Assembly: GCA_051294375.1 (NCBI GenBank)
Contig: CM119268.1
Span: 11,905,585 to 11,969,584 of the forward strand
Direction: 5' to 3'
Origin: Paraspadella gotoi
Taxonomy: Eukaryota > Chaetognatha
Length of the DNA stretch: 64,000 nucleotides
Position 1 is the stretch's first letter; every line of letters starts with the position of its first letter. The position numbers and the translations under genes were made by a program. The notes under the pieces were generated by a model, which had not been told where the DNA came from, searched no databases, and saw only the letters and a program-made list of their open reading frames with translations. Below are positions 38,601-46,802 of the stretch, in pieces.

Positions 38601-40442
38601 ATTCCTAAAAACTGCACAACACCAAATATAGAAGACGGCATTACTTTAATTCACCTTCCATTTAAAATAGGTGCAAGTATTAAACAGAATGCATGAAATT
38701 GACCACAATTTCTCTTTTTATTTTATGATAGAATAAAACAGTTTTCGATTAATGTTTTGAAGAAGTGTTAAAAAGAAAACAAAAGAATGCACAGTATATT
38801 AATACAATTTTATACATGCCACAAATCACAATTATACTATAAGTAGTGGAGTGTTTTTACAATGCATGAAACTTCTTCTTATTCAAGTGATTCAATGGAT
38901 TTTTCTTTTTTCTTAAACTTTTACATTTTAAAAACTCCATGTGGATTTTCAGCTCCAAGAGGAAAATGAGGAAATACTGAACCAGATAAGCGAGTTGTTG
39001 TTAAATGCAGAGGAAATGCAGCATCAGATGCAGCAAGAGATAGCCAAATTGCGTCAGGATAATGAGGTAGAACGAAAGATAAAAATTTGTGATGAAGTAA
39101 CAGAACTGTCATATTTTTTTCAAATTTCCTATTATTATTTCTGACACATTTTATTCTTTTATTCATCTAACTCTTGTGAAAGAAGCACTAATATGTAAAC
39201 GGAGATCATGTTAATTGTATTATCAAGATTCAACATCGTCTTACAGAGGAAAAAATCGATTTTCAAAATTTAATAAAATAATCATTAAATTATTCGAATA
39301 AAAGATAATCATTTAATTTTTTTTTAATTTTAAATTTATTTCGATTTGAAAAGCGCCGTAAATATCCGTAGAGAAAGAAAACAATCATTATTTTTTCTTT
39401 GCAGGTGAACCAACTCCTAAGCCAGCCTGAGAAGTCCAGGAACCAATTGACTCGAGCAGACACGACCGCGGCGAAATCTTCAGAAACACTATTGCAAGAA
39501 AACACTGCCTTAAAAGACAAACTAGAGCAAGTCACTATGAAGGTATTTGTTTTTAAATCTTTGTTGCAGAATCACAAGCTCAAATTAAAAAAAAAAACAT
39601 TTCCCTTCCTCTCAAATGCAGTTGTTGTCGGTGACCGAAACTCTGGCGGCCAATGAGGCCGAAGCGGATCGTCAAAAGTCGCTCCTTCGTCAGAAGTTGG
39701 CAACAACCATCCCCGAAGATGAGTACGAGAAGCTGCGGCTACGGTTGCTGCAGACGGAACAGCAGCAAAGGAAGGAGCGGGAAGAGTGGGAGAGAAAGAG
39801 TGCCGAGTCGGAAAGCATCTTCAGAGGTGAGTTTTCGTTAGTAAACGGTGAAAGCTGGACGTTACTACGATGGTGATAAAGTGTAAAGTGTAAAGTCAAT
39901 TTCCGTTACGTTTTTAAAATAGTTCAAGAGGAAAAACTGAAGAGGGCTCTGGAATCGTCGCTGGCCGATCGAGACGCCGTCGACAATCAACTCGTAAAAA
40001 CCAAAGCTTTGATGTTGAAGAAACTGGAAAACGCAAAGGAAAACATTCAGAAGAGATCGAAAACTGATTTGTTGCTCAAGGTAAAGAGGAAGATTTTATG
40101 CCTGAATAATTATTATATAATAATTATATAATAGGAAAACATTTTGAACGTATCTTTCTTGACATTTTTGTTATTTTGTTTTGATTTTCGTTTACGTTTC
40201 ATACGTTACATACCTTCCTTTCTTTTTATGCTTATACTTAAGACTTACCTAATGCCTCACTCGTATCTTTTCTCTTCTCTCACCCACAGGATCTCTACGT
40301 GGAAAACGCCCACATGATGAAGTCCCTCGAGCTTTCTGAGGAGCGCCAGCACGCAGCCGAGCGAGAATTGCAGCAGCTGCGTGACAAGAATCGCGCCCTT
40401 CAACGTCTCGTCGGGCATTACGGGCAAAGGGGGCGCCTCTAG
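12719..40442 (+). CDS. NIN: Ninein / ninein-like centriolar protein (31-exon model)
   Basis: Ninein anchors microtubule minus ends at the mother centriole's subdistal appendages and at the centrosome. I assembled 31 exons: 12719-12743, 12908-13098, 13242-13335, 18609-18794, 20979-21365, 21779-21915, 22360-22573, 22782-22936, 23175-23376, 23539-23712, 24214-24408, 24829-25050, 25641-25724, 25995-26199, 26373-27676, 28004-28197, 28431-28729, 28966-29038, 29165-29240, 31401-31663, 31828-31964, 32164-32396, 32573-32767, 32882-33035, 33105-33169, 36133-38580, 38953-39066, 39405-39542, 39622-39826, 39923-40080, 40290-40442. All have GT donors and AG acceptors, and phases agree at every junction except exon 3 to 4. 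The N-terminal EF-hand region and the C-terminal KDLYVENA block align with ninein from memory of the human protein. The sum, about 2,890 codons, exceeds the roughly 2,050-2,130 residues of vertebrate ninein. NIN versus NINL cannot be settled by eye. No canonical AATAAA was seen just after the stop. Confidence 0.9.
13099..13241 (+). other. Ninein intron 2
   Basis: A 143-bp AT-rich intron with donor GTAAGT and acceptor CACACAG; nothing else is seen in it. Confidence 0.85.
13336..18608 (+). other. Ninein intron 3 region (may hide an exon)
   Basis: About 5.3 kb. It holds CT microsatellites with a 25-N gap (13461-13485), about 1.4 kb of AT-rich DNA (13850-15240), a long polypyrimidine block (15240-17760) with an embedded CT tract (16690-16790), and a (GAC)n/(ACG)n patch near 18000-18055. 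Exon 3 ends in phase 1 but exon 4 opens in phase 0, so at least one coding exon whose length leaves remainder 2 on division by 3 should lie here or be lost. I did not find it. Confidence 0.6.
15240..17760 (+). repeat. Long polypyrimidine tract (CTTTT/TTTCC-rich)
   Basis: For about 2.5 kb the top strand is overwhelmingly C and T, with units such as CTTTT, TTTCC and T-runs. Near 16570-16690 and 16790-17230 ordinary sequence interrupts it. The many long open frames here (Phe/Ser/Leu-rich on plus, Lys/Arg/Glu-rich on minus) are by-products of the composition. Such one-strand tracts can form triplex DNA. Confidence 0.9.
18609..21915 (+). CDS. NIN: Ninein exons 4-6: acidic and low-complexity linker
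   Basis: Exon 4 (18609-18794) encodes a Pro/Thr/Ser stretch (RGPTPTSGKITPISMGATP) and then an acidic run of seven Asp, ending GKRNR before GTGAGT. Exon 5 is placed at 20979-21365 after a strong pyrimidine tract; an in-frame alternative acceptor gives 21012. It encodes a polar Asp/Ser/Asn/Gln-rich segment ending MQSTPL. Exon 6 (21779-21915) continues NPKRRSSFWTSTVATSILDE. This lies where vertebrate ninein has a poorly conserved linker between its EF-hand blocks, so assignment rests on phase and position, not similarity. Exon 4 is the least certain. Confidence 0.6.
19092..19170 (+). repeat. (CTTT)n tetranucleotide repeat
   Basis: About 20 CTTT units with one interruption, inside ninein intron 4. 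Confidence 0.95.
19258..19640. repeat. CT tract facing GA tract (potential hairpin)
   Basis: A CT-rich tract (19258-19372) is followed 146 bp later by a GA-rich tract (19518-19640). Both are about 115-120 bp and mutually complementary in dinucleotide content, so the pair could fold into a long hairpin in the pre-mRNA. Confidence 0.75.
19729..19965 (+). repeat. GGAAAT hexanucleotide array
   Basis: Imperfect tandem GGAAAT units with shorter variants (GGAAT, TGAAATT) span about 240 bp in ninein intron 4. Confidence 0.9.
22091..22230. mobile_element. Small TIR element (MITE) in ninein intron 6
   Basis: The left end reads GAAACATCGAGGTAGGATAC then AGTGCA; the reverse complement of the right end reads GAAACATCAAGGCGAGATAC then AGTGCA. 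That gives terminal inverted repeats of roughly 26-28 bases with four mismatches around a core of about 80 bp. TA dinucleotides flank both ends, compatible with a Tc1/mariner-type TA duplication. There is no coding capacity. The family is inferred from size and TA flanks only. Confidence 0.6.
22360..22936 (+). CDS. NIN: Ninein exons 7-8: paired EF-hands
   Basis: Exon 7 (22360-22573) ends with LKSIWDELDVGKNGFLTLHE, an EF-hand loop D-V-G-K-N-G-F-L-T-L-H-E. Exon 8 (22782-22936) carries VKLDADGDGAVSFEEFLVGL, whose loop D-A-D-G-D-G-A-V-S-F-E-E has all canonical calcium ligands. They correspond to the second EF-hand pair of ninein, where human has VCEDLGITRDGHLN and LDPDGTMSVEDFFYGLF. Phases 2+1 and 0 join cleanly. 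The second of these hands is the best candidate for real calcium binding in the protein. Confidence 0.88.
23004..23043 (+). repeat. Near-perfect hairpin in ninein intron 8
   Basis: Two 18-base arms (ATTGGTAGTGAAGCCCAG and CTGGGCTTCCCTACCAAT) pair at 17 of 18 positions around the 4-base loop TACT. A third copy of part of the arm (GGGAAGCCCAGAG) follows at about 23048-23060. Confidence 0.85.
23175..23712 (+). CDS. NIN: Ninein exons 9-10: post-EF region
   Basis: Exon 9 (23175-23376) reads VKRAVAMKPETRRREEGVTL and includes a run of nine Gly from a (GGA)n codon repeat, then ERVVAFWESIGIR. Exon 10 (23539-23712) reads DGEEILASLGVNPSHRVSLP, then LNLLFDVDDDAFQAAGATLL. Vertebrate ninein has ERILDTWQEEGIENSQEILK and LDFSLDGNINLTELTLALE at the same place, a degenerate EF-hand pair. 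The Gly run is where human has a short DDGMGH linker, so it is probably a harmless microsatellite expansion in a loop. Confidence 0.85.
24214..26199 (+). CDS. NIN: Ninein exons 11-14: first coiled coil
   Basis: Exons 24214-24408, 24829-25050, 25641-25724 and 25995-26199 form a continuous charged heptad region: LDRAHLESALEDANERSQLL, KREWRERLRTREREMEEEKQ, LRDLETEIGSLRESNSRLCG and LHDDIDELTLEIERLKQKNR. In vertebrate ninein the corresponding coil runs from VDQVVREKEKLRSDLDKAEK to VDELQSELEEYRAQGRVLR. Exon 14 then turns basic (FRRRRVSAKSLKS) and ends in one leftover base. A 10-N gap (25083-25092) lies in the intron after exon 12 and does not touch coding sequence. Confidence 0.85.
26373..27676 (+). 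CDS. NIN: Ninein exon 15: large coiled-coil exon with heptad repeat
   Basis: A 1,304-bp exon encoding 434 residues in one uninterrupted frame. The first 60-odd residues are Ser/Thr/Asp-rich. Then, at about 26650-26905, come about eleven tandem copies of a 7-residue unit of the form (K/R)(D/N)ENS(T/S)(L/V), such as LKDENST and VKNENST. The nucleotide copies are nearly alike in 42-bp pairs, which points to recent tandem duplication of heptads. The rest is Glu/Lys/Arg/Leu coiled coil (REELESLSERG, LREKEDLERRLGDLNVDHQE). The antisense frames of this exon are shadows. Confidence 0.88.
26640..26910 (+). repeat. NIN: Coding heptad repeat (21/42-bp units)
   Basis: In-frame tandem repeats alternate GATGAAAACTCCACT and AACGAAAATTCCACT cores, each 21 bp and so exactly one coiled-coil heptad. 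Unit length in phase with the heptad keeps the coil register. Confidence 0.9.
28004..29240 (+). CDS. NIN: Ninein exons 16-19: coiled coil
   Basis: Exons 28004-28197, 28431-28729, 28966-29038 and 29165-29240. Sequences include DEEIGWLRSSLESKSFDLKG, EERKRRIESLERNEAELKAD and NKIEFIQERHEIELRQVEEA, all Glu/Lys-rich heptad coil. Exon 16 uses an unusual donor, AG|GTTGGC, chosen because phase requires AG plus G to make Arg before TLSEIST. A nearby GTGAAT would break the frame. The spacing of short exons matches the QMKEQHHRDICCLRLELEDK part of vertebrate ninein only loosely. Confidence 0.8.
28813..28865 (+). other. Degenerate tRNA-like fragment in ninein intron
   Basis: TGGTGTAGTGG fits the Pol III A-box pattern TRGYNNARNNG, and GGTTCGCAGCG about 30-40 bases later resembles a B-box (7 of 11). 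There is no closed acceptor stem, so it is not a functional tRNA. It could be a decayed SINE head. Confidence 0.3.
29462..30944 (-). CDS. CIBAR1: CIBAR1/FAM92 BAR-domain protein, nested antisense in ninein
   Basis: CIBAR1 (FAM92) binds Chibby (CBY1) and curved membrane at the ciliary base. Five minus-strand exons: 30944-30724, 30417-30289, 30222-30054, 29978-29776, 29683-29462. All have GT/AG sites, and introns 1-4 are 306, 66, 75 and 92 bp. Diagnostic blocks are VGVGNLVQIFAAVNRKEAR then LRDRGDDLAAALLNFA (human GELCQIFAAYTRKTARLRDK), SEAKVVRPLSKY (LEAKVVEPLKAY) and LDFERQRTRDLKSALLEFLR then FHAKAVQVLTK (NNFERQKMKDIKTIFSEF, FHGKALEVY). The product would be about 314 residues against about 289 in human. 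Exon 3 carries a frameshift: exon 2 enters in one frame, but the coil (LRQSLRLVQQKEKAWERQQD) and exon 4 need another. Exon 3 is 169 bp, one base short of the 170 the phases require. Confidence 0.88.
30054..30222 (-). CDS. CIBAR1: CIBAR1 exon 3 with one-base frameshift
   Basis: Read from exon 2, the frame gives HALVSRSEAKVVRPLSKYRQ and then meets TGA. Shifted by one base, the second half gives a proper BAR-domain helix (QKEKAWERQQDLYKKLDARM) that joins exon 4 in phase. The break falls between KYRQ and SLRL, near 30140-30170. A sequencing or assembly deletion is likelier than a pseudogene because both halves, all splice sites and the remaining exons are intact. Confidence 0.8.
31121..31134. promoter_or_regulatory. 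X-box (RFX binding site) upstream of CIBAR1
   Basis: GTTTCCATAGCAAC fits the RFX/DAF-19 X-box consensus GTHNYYATRRNAAC at every position. It lies about 180 bp upstream of the CIBAR1 ATG on the minus strand and is flanked by CTCCG/CGGAG, which extends the palindrome. X-boxes in this position drive ciliary genes in nematodes, flies and vertebrates. Function here is inferred. Confidence 0.7.
31401..33169 (+). CDS. NIN: Ninein exons 20-25: coiled coil
   Basis: Exons 31401-31663, 31828-31964, 32164-32396, 32573-32767, 32882-33035 and 33105-33169 follow the 2.2-kb intron that houses CIBAR1. Exon 20 reads SEQETLQQNRLQQRLCEQEV and LQKEFATEKQKLVEKHDEIV, resembling the LVEKHTLEKEELRKELLEKH part of ninein. 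Later exons are Glu/Lys coil (EKIEKELEENKKEMEEKKKE, SIEKSAMEDEVAKLKSERSR, EKREALEKELREKQVEMESL). Every junction keeps phase, and introns are short (69-199 bp). Confidence 0.85.
33543..34410 (-). CDS. Candidate nested two-exon gene, unknown small helical protein
   Basis: I do not recognise this protein. Exon A (34410-34285) opens MPKKSFELEQFRETIEKTQL and continues to STIKHIDNM, then donor GTAATA. Exon B (33680-33543) follows acceptor ACCAG with ESFSKRILRRASSLLQEAAD, an Ala-rich stretch and EMKCMTYELTGGTAT, then TGA. Exon lengths of 126 and 138 bp join in phase 0 for 87 residues. An ATTAAA poly(A) variant lies about 170 bp after the stop (33367-33372). Predicted structure is helix, turn, helix with coiled-coil character. 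Upstream open frames (34523-34577 and beyond) may be 5' exons, but their phase does not match. It lies inside ninein intron 25. It could be a chance model; expression data would decide. Confidence 0.45.
33985..34175 (-). mobile_element. tRNA-derived SINE
   Basis: On the minus strand, TGGTGCTGGAG (34126-34116) fits an A-box at 10 of 11 positions and GGTTCTAGCCC (34082-34072) resembles a B-box, spaced as in a tRNA. An anticodon-arm-like segment lies between. A GC-rich non-tRNA body with short hairpins (GGTGGACTAAAATCCACC) surrounds it in otherwise AT-rich DNA. This is the layout of a tRNA-type SINE. It lies inside the intron of the candidate 33543-34410 gene. Confidence 0.6.
34411..36132 (+). 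other. Distal part of ninein intron 25
   Basis: AT-rich, with a (CT)n tract at about 35623-35668. Minus-strand open stretches near 34630-34825 look partly protein-like but cannot be joined by introns of believable length. A plus-strand exon-like piece after the CT tract (about 35674-35732) ends in a good GTGAGC donor but has the wrong phase for ninein. Confidence 0.5.
36133..38580 (+). CDS. NIN: Ninein exon 26: giant 816-codon coiled-coil exon
   Basis: A 2,448-bp exon in one open frame, entered in phase 0 after a weak acceptor (ATAAAG|TCG) and left at DQ|GTAATT. The first 60 residues are basic and Ala/Pro/Ser-rich (SKRLSMSPRASSRLCLTPLS). The rest is almost pure Glu/Lys/Arg coiled coil of about 750 residues (EKLRLLHEQLESERNRRRRL, ELKEQMRARVAEKEQLLKEE, KINDLEDNLKAVEKVKDSLI). 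Vertebrate ninein also has an unusually large central exon required for centrosome targeting, so this may be its counterpart; that match is by position, not sequence. The antisense and +1 frames are shadows. Confidence 0.87.
38953..40442 (+). CDS. NIN: Ninein exons 27-31: conserved C-terminus
   Basis: Exons 38953-39066, 39405-39542, 39622-39826, 39923-40080 and 40290-40442. Exon 29 reads IPEDEYEKLRLRLLQTEQQQ, like human VPREQFLQLQRQLLQAERIN. Exon 30 ends TKALMLKKLENAKENIQKRS. Exon 31 begins KDLYVENAHMMKSLELSEER, almost identical in pattern to human KDLYVENAQLLKALEVTEQR, and runs to GHYGQRGRL and a TAG stop. This is the strongest single match to the family and fixes both identity and 3' end. 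Confidence 0.93.
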
Positions 40443-41959
40443 AATTTAAGGGGAGGAGCACAGAGTTTATGGGCCTATATTCATTAGTTAGAGCCTAATT
40501 TTTTACTTTAGACGTCGAAAAACCGCAGGCCCTCTATCTATTTTCTGAACGGAGACTAGTAGAGTTACCAATGAAATTTCTTTGAAAATTCCTGGCGCCA
40601 AACTGTTGTCGGATGCTCATTCATTTTTTCGATTACATATCTCTCCTGAATATCTGTGGTCGCCAGCATCCACCTTTTATTTTATAATATTTCTGAATCT
40701 TCATAGTAAAAGTACACAAAGACTTGAAATGACCAAATCGTGAACAGCAAAAAAAAATAGAAAAAATTATTGTTTTTCGCCATACAGACGAGTGGCTTAT
40801 AGGTCTCTAGTGTCACGTATCGGAATATTATTACGCGCTAAATAGTCTAATGAAACAAGCTGCGCAGCTCGCTAAGTTGTGATCTAATGCATTCCCTGTA
40901 TTGTGTTCTCTGTATCTGAATTTTTTTCCGTTTACAAAAACTTTCTTATTTGACTTTTACGAAAACTTTTTTCACAGTAAGGATATTTTTTTCTTTGATT
41001 TCACTAGACAGGTTTTTACTTTTATATTCTATCTGCACTAACAAGATAAGCACCGATGCAAACATGAAGCGATCGGCCAGCCAAGGCACTCTCCAAAACA
41101 AAAGAAAGTTGTCAGTAAAAATCAATTGCTCGTTTCTAATCCTACTTTATCGTCAAGAAAGTTTTTCAAATTTGATAACAAAAAATCCGACATTGGCGAA
41201 AGCAAGCCGTTGGAGCGGACATAATACACAAAATGCAATGAGGAAAGTGAAATTCAACCACCAGTCCAAGGTAGATCAACAAACAAACAGATAATAACAT
41301 AGTGCACCATGGAAAAATCCCTTTCGTAATATGTAATCACATCGGAGCCTCTTTGTCGTAATGACTGATCAGGCGAATGCAATATCTCTCCTCTCGCTCA
41401 TATCCTTCTCTCTCTTTCTCTGAGATCTGGATTGACAAAAGACGAATAGTTTTATTTGACCAATATAATTAATTGTTTACGGTCTTTGGTCTTCTATAGC
41501 TGTAACGGTTAGACTTAGTGGATAGATATTCAAGGGTTAGGCCTCTTGCGTGGCTTTTTCCAAAGCTATATTATGTGCGAACAAAAAAATCCTGCTTGCC
41601 TGGGTGACTCGCAAGAGAAAGAATTGAGCTCGACAGGATAGCGGGCAATCGACGGAAACGACGACCGATAATTTTGAACGATGAGCGGAAGCCGCTAATG
41701 CGAACAATCGATGAGCGAGACAATTGAAGCAGCAAAGAGACGGAGTTTTTGGCGTCTGTTTGAAGTCCGTGCAGTTCGAGGCAGCAGCAAGCTGAAGGGG
41801 GCTTCGATGAAAAAAAAATCGCTTATAGGCGATTATAACTTATCCAGTTTGAATTTTGGTCATATTTTTTTCTGTCATTTTTTTCCGGGATCAGTTTTTT
41901 TCTTCTCTTACTAGGAGCTTTTTATTATTCACAGCAAGTTTGAAAAACGTATTGCCAAT

Positions 41960-42300
41960 TTAGAAAAAATTAGAAGTTGAAAAAATTATGAAGAGTTGAC
42001 AAAATTCAATGCAAGTTTAAAAATTATGCAAGGTTGAAAAAATTATGCAGTTGAAAAAAATTAATTGGCAAGTTGATAAAATTATGCAAGTTGAAAAAAT
42101 TATGCAAGTTGAAAAAATTATGCAAGTTGAAATAGCAAGTTGAAAAAATTATGCAGTTGAAAAAATTATGCAAGTTGAAAAAATTAATGGCAAGTTGAAA
42201 AAATTAATGGCAAGTTGAAAAAATTATGAAGTTGAAAAAAATTATGCAAGTTGAAAAAATTATGCACAGTTGAAAAATTATGCAAGAGAACAAACTATAC
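41960..42300 (+). repeat. 18-bp minisatellite
   Basis: About 16 imperfect copies of GCAAGTTGAAAAAATTAT with TAATGG variants. A decayed extension with GCAAGTTAAAA-like pieces runs to about 42550. Confidence 0.92.
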
Positions 42301-43254
42301 ATTGATTACAAAAATGATATAAGGTAAAAATTGCAAGTTTTAAAATGATTGCCAGTTGTTAAATGATGGCAAGTAAAAAAAAGATGACAAGACTAATATA
42401 TATACAGGCAAGTTAAAAAGCATGGAGCAAGTTAGACAATAATGATGCAGTTAGCAGAAAATAAAAAGAAATAAAAAGAATATAATGAAGTTAAGCAGAG
42501 AAAAGAAATATGACAGGCGAACTTAATAGAAAAGAATATAAGTTGATAATAGAAGTGGCAGAATTATAAAAAATTATTATCGTAGGTGCTAACAGTAACT
42601 GTTTAATTAAGCCTTGAAAGCGATTTACATGATAGTGGCGCAGCACTGGTTAATTATTGTGATCACATCTTGCATTTTTGGGGCAACGGAAACTGATAGA
42701 GGGTGGTCGCCGATACATGATACAGCGTTACTACGATAGATTAATTAATTGATTAGATTTGATTGATTTGGCAGATTCGAGCTATAAAAGATTCGAGTTT
42801 TCACCTCCCATCTCCGCCTTCAAAAAAGGGTTCGCGTCACTGAGGACACCAAACATCAGATTTCTTTTACTTTGAATGAAATGAATAAGAAATGAAACAG
42901 AAGCAAATTTCTTTTTTATTTTTTTTTCTCAGACAAGCTCCAAATTTTAATCTCGCCTCATGAAAATCATGGAAGCACAGTAAATTAAGTCTACTACATG
43001 GGATCTATCAATATTAATCCGAGGTAATTTCAATTTGGCAACGGGATTGATATATATATATTGTAGCAGTAGTATATTTTATGATATATATATATATTCA
43101 TTTAATCAAATCTTTTAAAGATTGGCTAGTTTTGAATTTTTCAAACTAATTTTATTAATCTCGCATGACAAGGGCGAATAGCCCGTTTGGAGAGATAAAG
43201 TGAAGGCCTAGGCTTCTTTGTGACGTTTCGTCGTGCGTTCGTCACGCTTGTTTT

Positions 43255-43560
43255 GCAATGTTAATTAAATTGAATTAATTATTAATTAATTAATTATTTT
43301 AATTACCCGATAATTATATAATTCAGTTAATTTAATTAATTAATTAGGCAATTAATTAAATTAATTTAATCCTCAAATGTTTGGTTTTTAGGTTCTTTTC
43401 ATCACTAACCATGACAAAAACAATGACGACGCATTTGAGAATAATGGCCGATAAAGATTGAACTTGTGGGATTGACTGATTAATTAAATTATTAATTATT
43501 TGATTATTGATTAATTAACTGATTAATTAATTTGATTTAGTTAATACTCCTGGCATTTAG
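43255..43560. repeat. TTAATT-rich palindromic DNA
   Basis: Dense runs of TTAATTAA and ATTAATT occur at 43258-43380 and 43480-43545. The sequence is self-complementary and low in complexity. Confidence 0.85.
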
Positions 43561-43801
43561 CATTTAATAAAAGGAAAAAAGAAGCATAATAATCAAATAT
43601 AGTGAAACAAGTTTTTTTTTTTTCGCATTTAAACTTCATTTCACGTCTAGATTCATCGAACTTGATTTCCTGCTCAATCACGACACTTCCTAAACCACAC
43701 AGTCAAAAATCTTATTCAAAACGTTCTGACATAATATAAGTGTGTGCCGCGACAATATTGAGGGGGCGGACCGAAGGAACCGACAAGTGAATTTAGAGTC
43801 G

Positions 43802-43823
43802 GGATCTGCTGATAAGCAGATCC
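43802..43823 (+). repeat. Perfect 9-bp hairpin
   Basis: GGATCTGCT, loop GATA, AGCAGATCC. It lies in a GC-richer island just upstream of a duplicated TATAAAAAAAATTCAAC segment (43948-44018). Confidence 0.8.
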
Positions 43824-46501
43824 GGACTAAAAAGTGCAGAATAACTTACTGAACCTGGTTTCGTGGCCATTGCGGGGGCAACGAGTAAACAATGTCAAGG
43901 AAAAAGGCCCAATTAACGCGTTTCGATGGCAACGGAATGTTATCGTATATAAAAAAAATTCAACATGACGGCAATTTCACACGGCGGAACGTTACGTTTA
44001 TAAAAAAAAAATTCAACTTGACCGAGATCACGCCGCCGTTGCGAGGCACCGATATAAACGAGAGTGACCTAATAATGGCGTCTCGTTGGCGGGAAAACTT
44101 CCAGCTTCTTTTTGCTTTCTCTCTCTCTCTCTCTCTGCTCTCTCTCTGTACGATCTCTTGCGTGATCATTTGTTTTTTTTTAAAATTCTGATTATTTTTT
44201 TTTATTTCCTTCTCTCGTCAAGTGAGACTCCCTAATCTTTTTAAGATTTTTTTTGACAATAATAGGACATGTTTCTGCTTTGGATACAGCCTTCATCAGC
44301 GTTTGTATCCAAGGCAAAAATTCGTTGAAAAATCAAAACTTTGCAATCTCTAACTTTACAAAACAACGAAAAGAAAGGATTATTACAACACAATCCAATC
44401 TAAAAATTTTTGGATGAATTAATAGTAATTTTAAATAGCGATTTGAAGCAATTTATAATTTTTTTTATCAGATCATTAATTCATTTGAAAAGAGGAAACG
44501 CTAAAATTTCTAAAGATTACATTTGCGCATTAAATTTGAGCTCATCTCAACAGACGATTTCCTCCTTCTCGCATGATGCTCCTCGGCAATGAAGCGGATT
44601 TTGATTTTATTGGGATTTTTATCCAAGTAATTATAAGTCATATTAATAGCCATCATAAAGTAAACGTATTAATCAAATAAATAAATAGAAATATGGTGTT
44701 AAGATAAACCTTTAGACAAATATTGCCATATGTTACATATCAATTTTAGTATGGCACTATTATACTATCAACGACAGCAACAGGCACCAAACACCACAGC
44801 TCACGCGACATGTGTGATGTGCAATGTGCAAGACTTTATTAAGCATCTGACGAGGCAATGTAATTGTTTGTTCATAAAAATAAATATCATTATTTATTTA
44901 TTATAGTAATAGGTGGATTAAGAAAAACATTTAAATAGTGTCCACTTTTTTGTCTTTCCTTTTTTGGTTAGGACTTTTAAGTCAGATAATTACAAAAAAA
45001 TTTATAACTTGCTATCTGGTTTTGTTAATGATATGCCCAGTAATTATTTAATCAATAGGATTTTGATTATTTAAAATAAAAAATTGATTGAATTGCAATG
45101 GCTTAGGCATTTTTAAATTATAATGCTGCTCGAAAAGACTGAATGAAGGGTAAAAGTGACAAAATCCATGAAAAAAAAGTTGCTGAAAGTAATTGGGTTA
45201 ATATTTATTCTTCTTTAGGGAAAACAATACTAAATAATTATCTTGTAAAAGTTCTGCAGCCGGCATTTTTGGCTAAATATAACTTGCTTGCTCTCCCCTG
45301 CTCGCTCCCGTCCACTTCGGTTTTTTTCTTGTTTTCTTTTAGGGAAAAAACACGGTTAAGGTTATTTTTAAACATTAAAAGATTCGATGATTCTGACGTC
45401 ATAACATCCTTCTGTTCACCTGTAATGGTAGTGGAATCATACCTGTAAAACTCCGAAGCTGCAGTTCGGTATTATTTTTCAAATGTTTTATTTCCGATTT
45501 TCTATCGCACCATGTCACAGTCTCGGAGCTCTAACTTCGGAATAATGCATTGTTAAGGGGACAAGGGTTTTCGCATGCAAACTATCACGAATTAACAGGA
45601 CTTGTTTTCTCTCTCCCTTACAACGTATTTGCCTTTTTACTCTCTAGTCGAACGACCACATAATTTTTGGCAACATCCAGATTTTGAATATTCTGAAAAA
45701 TTGTTTTCCTGTTCGTTTTACCCACTGAGCTTGTTTTTTTTTTTTTAGAAAGTTTTTTTCTATGAGATCACGCTGCCTTTATTTATGCCGATTAAATTAT
45801 TTTGTTGACTAAAACGGTGTTTTATGACTTAATTATGAATAAAAAATAGATATTGCAATATTTAATTATTCATTTTGATAATAGCTAGATTGTATTGATT
45901 TATTTTAATGAATAATTTATATAATGAAGGTTGTACAATTTCATTGACGATTCGCGAGGAGACTTTTGTTTTTTATAGTTAGTTTTCTGCGACATCTTTT
46001 GTTGGTGGGTACTGAACTGCAAGTTTCGTTTCAAGGGCTGGTATGTTTTAATCGAAAACAAGTGGCTTCGAGTGCGTGAGGTTTTCAAGAAAGAGAGCTA
46101 TAACTATATAACTATAAATATAAGCTATATGCTATATAAAAGAGAGCTATATAAGTTTAAAGTTATAGCTATAAGCTATGGCTATAAATATAACTAAAAA
46201 TTAAGTAATAACTATGGATATATCATTACACATTATCTCTTTAGACGTTACTATGTCGTGGTCTATTTCTGATTACACGACGAATGACATATACTACAAT
46301 CACATGAAAAGTACAATGGTTTGAACATTCTAAATATACAATGGTACAATGGATTGAATATTCGGAATATAAGAAACCCCGACCTAATGACCAAATCGCT
46401 CCATTGTCCTTGTCTCCTTTCACCCCGCCTCTTTTGCTCCTCGATTTACCGCACCCGAGTTGCGCTTGGCGACGACGCCATCACACATAGACCGCTTCTC
46501 C

Positions 46502-46516
46502 GTTGCCAATGGCGAC
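46502..46516. promoter_or_regulatory. RFX-type palindrome
   Basis: GTTGCCAATGGCGAC consists of two RFX half-sites with a 3-base spacer. On the minus strand it reads GTCGCCATTGGCAAC, matching GTNRCC-N3-RGYAAC. A partial site (GTTGCGCTTGGCGAC) lies about 40 bp upstream. No gene start was identified next to it. Confidence 0.4.
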
Positions 46517-46802
46517 GCCACCGCACTAAATCAACTGTAAACTCATTTCGGCTTCGATGAGATGAGGTGACGATTGCGTTGTTGTTATCTTATGGATCAG
46601 GGAGCTTCTGTCGGTGACCGTGTCGACGCCCGGTTTATCTTTTGGAGAATCGATATCATGATGCTACGGAAAATTTATTTAAGTGGTAATCTTTTAAGAA
46701 TTGTGTCTCAAAATAGTTTAGTCAACGAAATAATACTAAAACCCAGAGACAATCAAAAAAAAAAAATTGGCGACTTTGTCATAATTATTTCTGAATTTTT
46801 GA

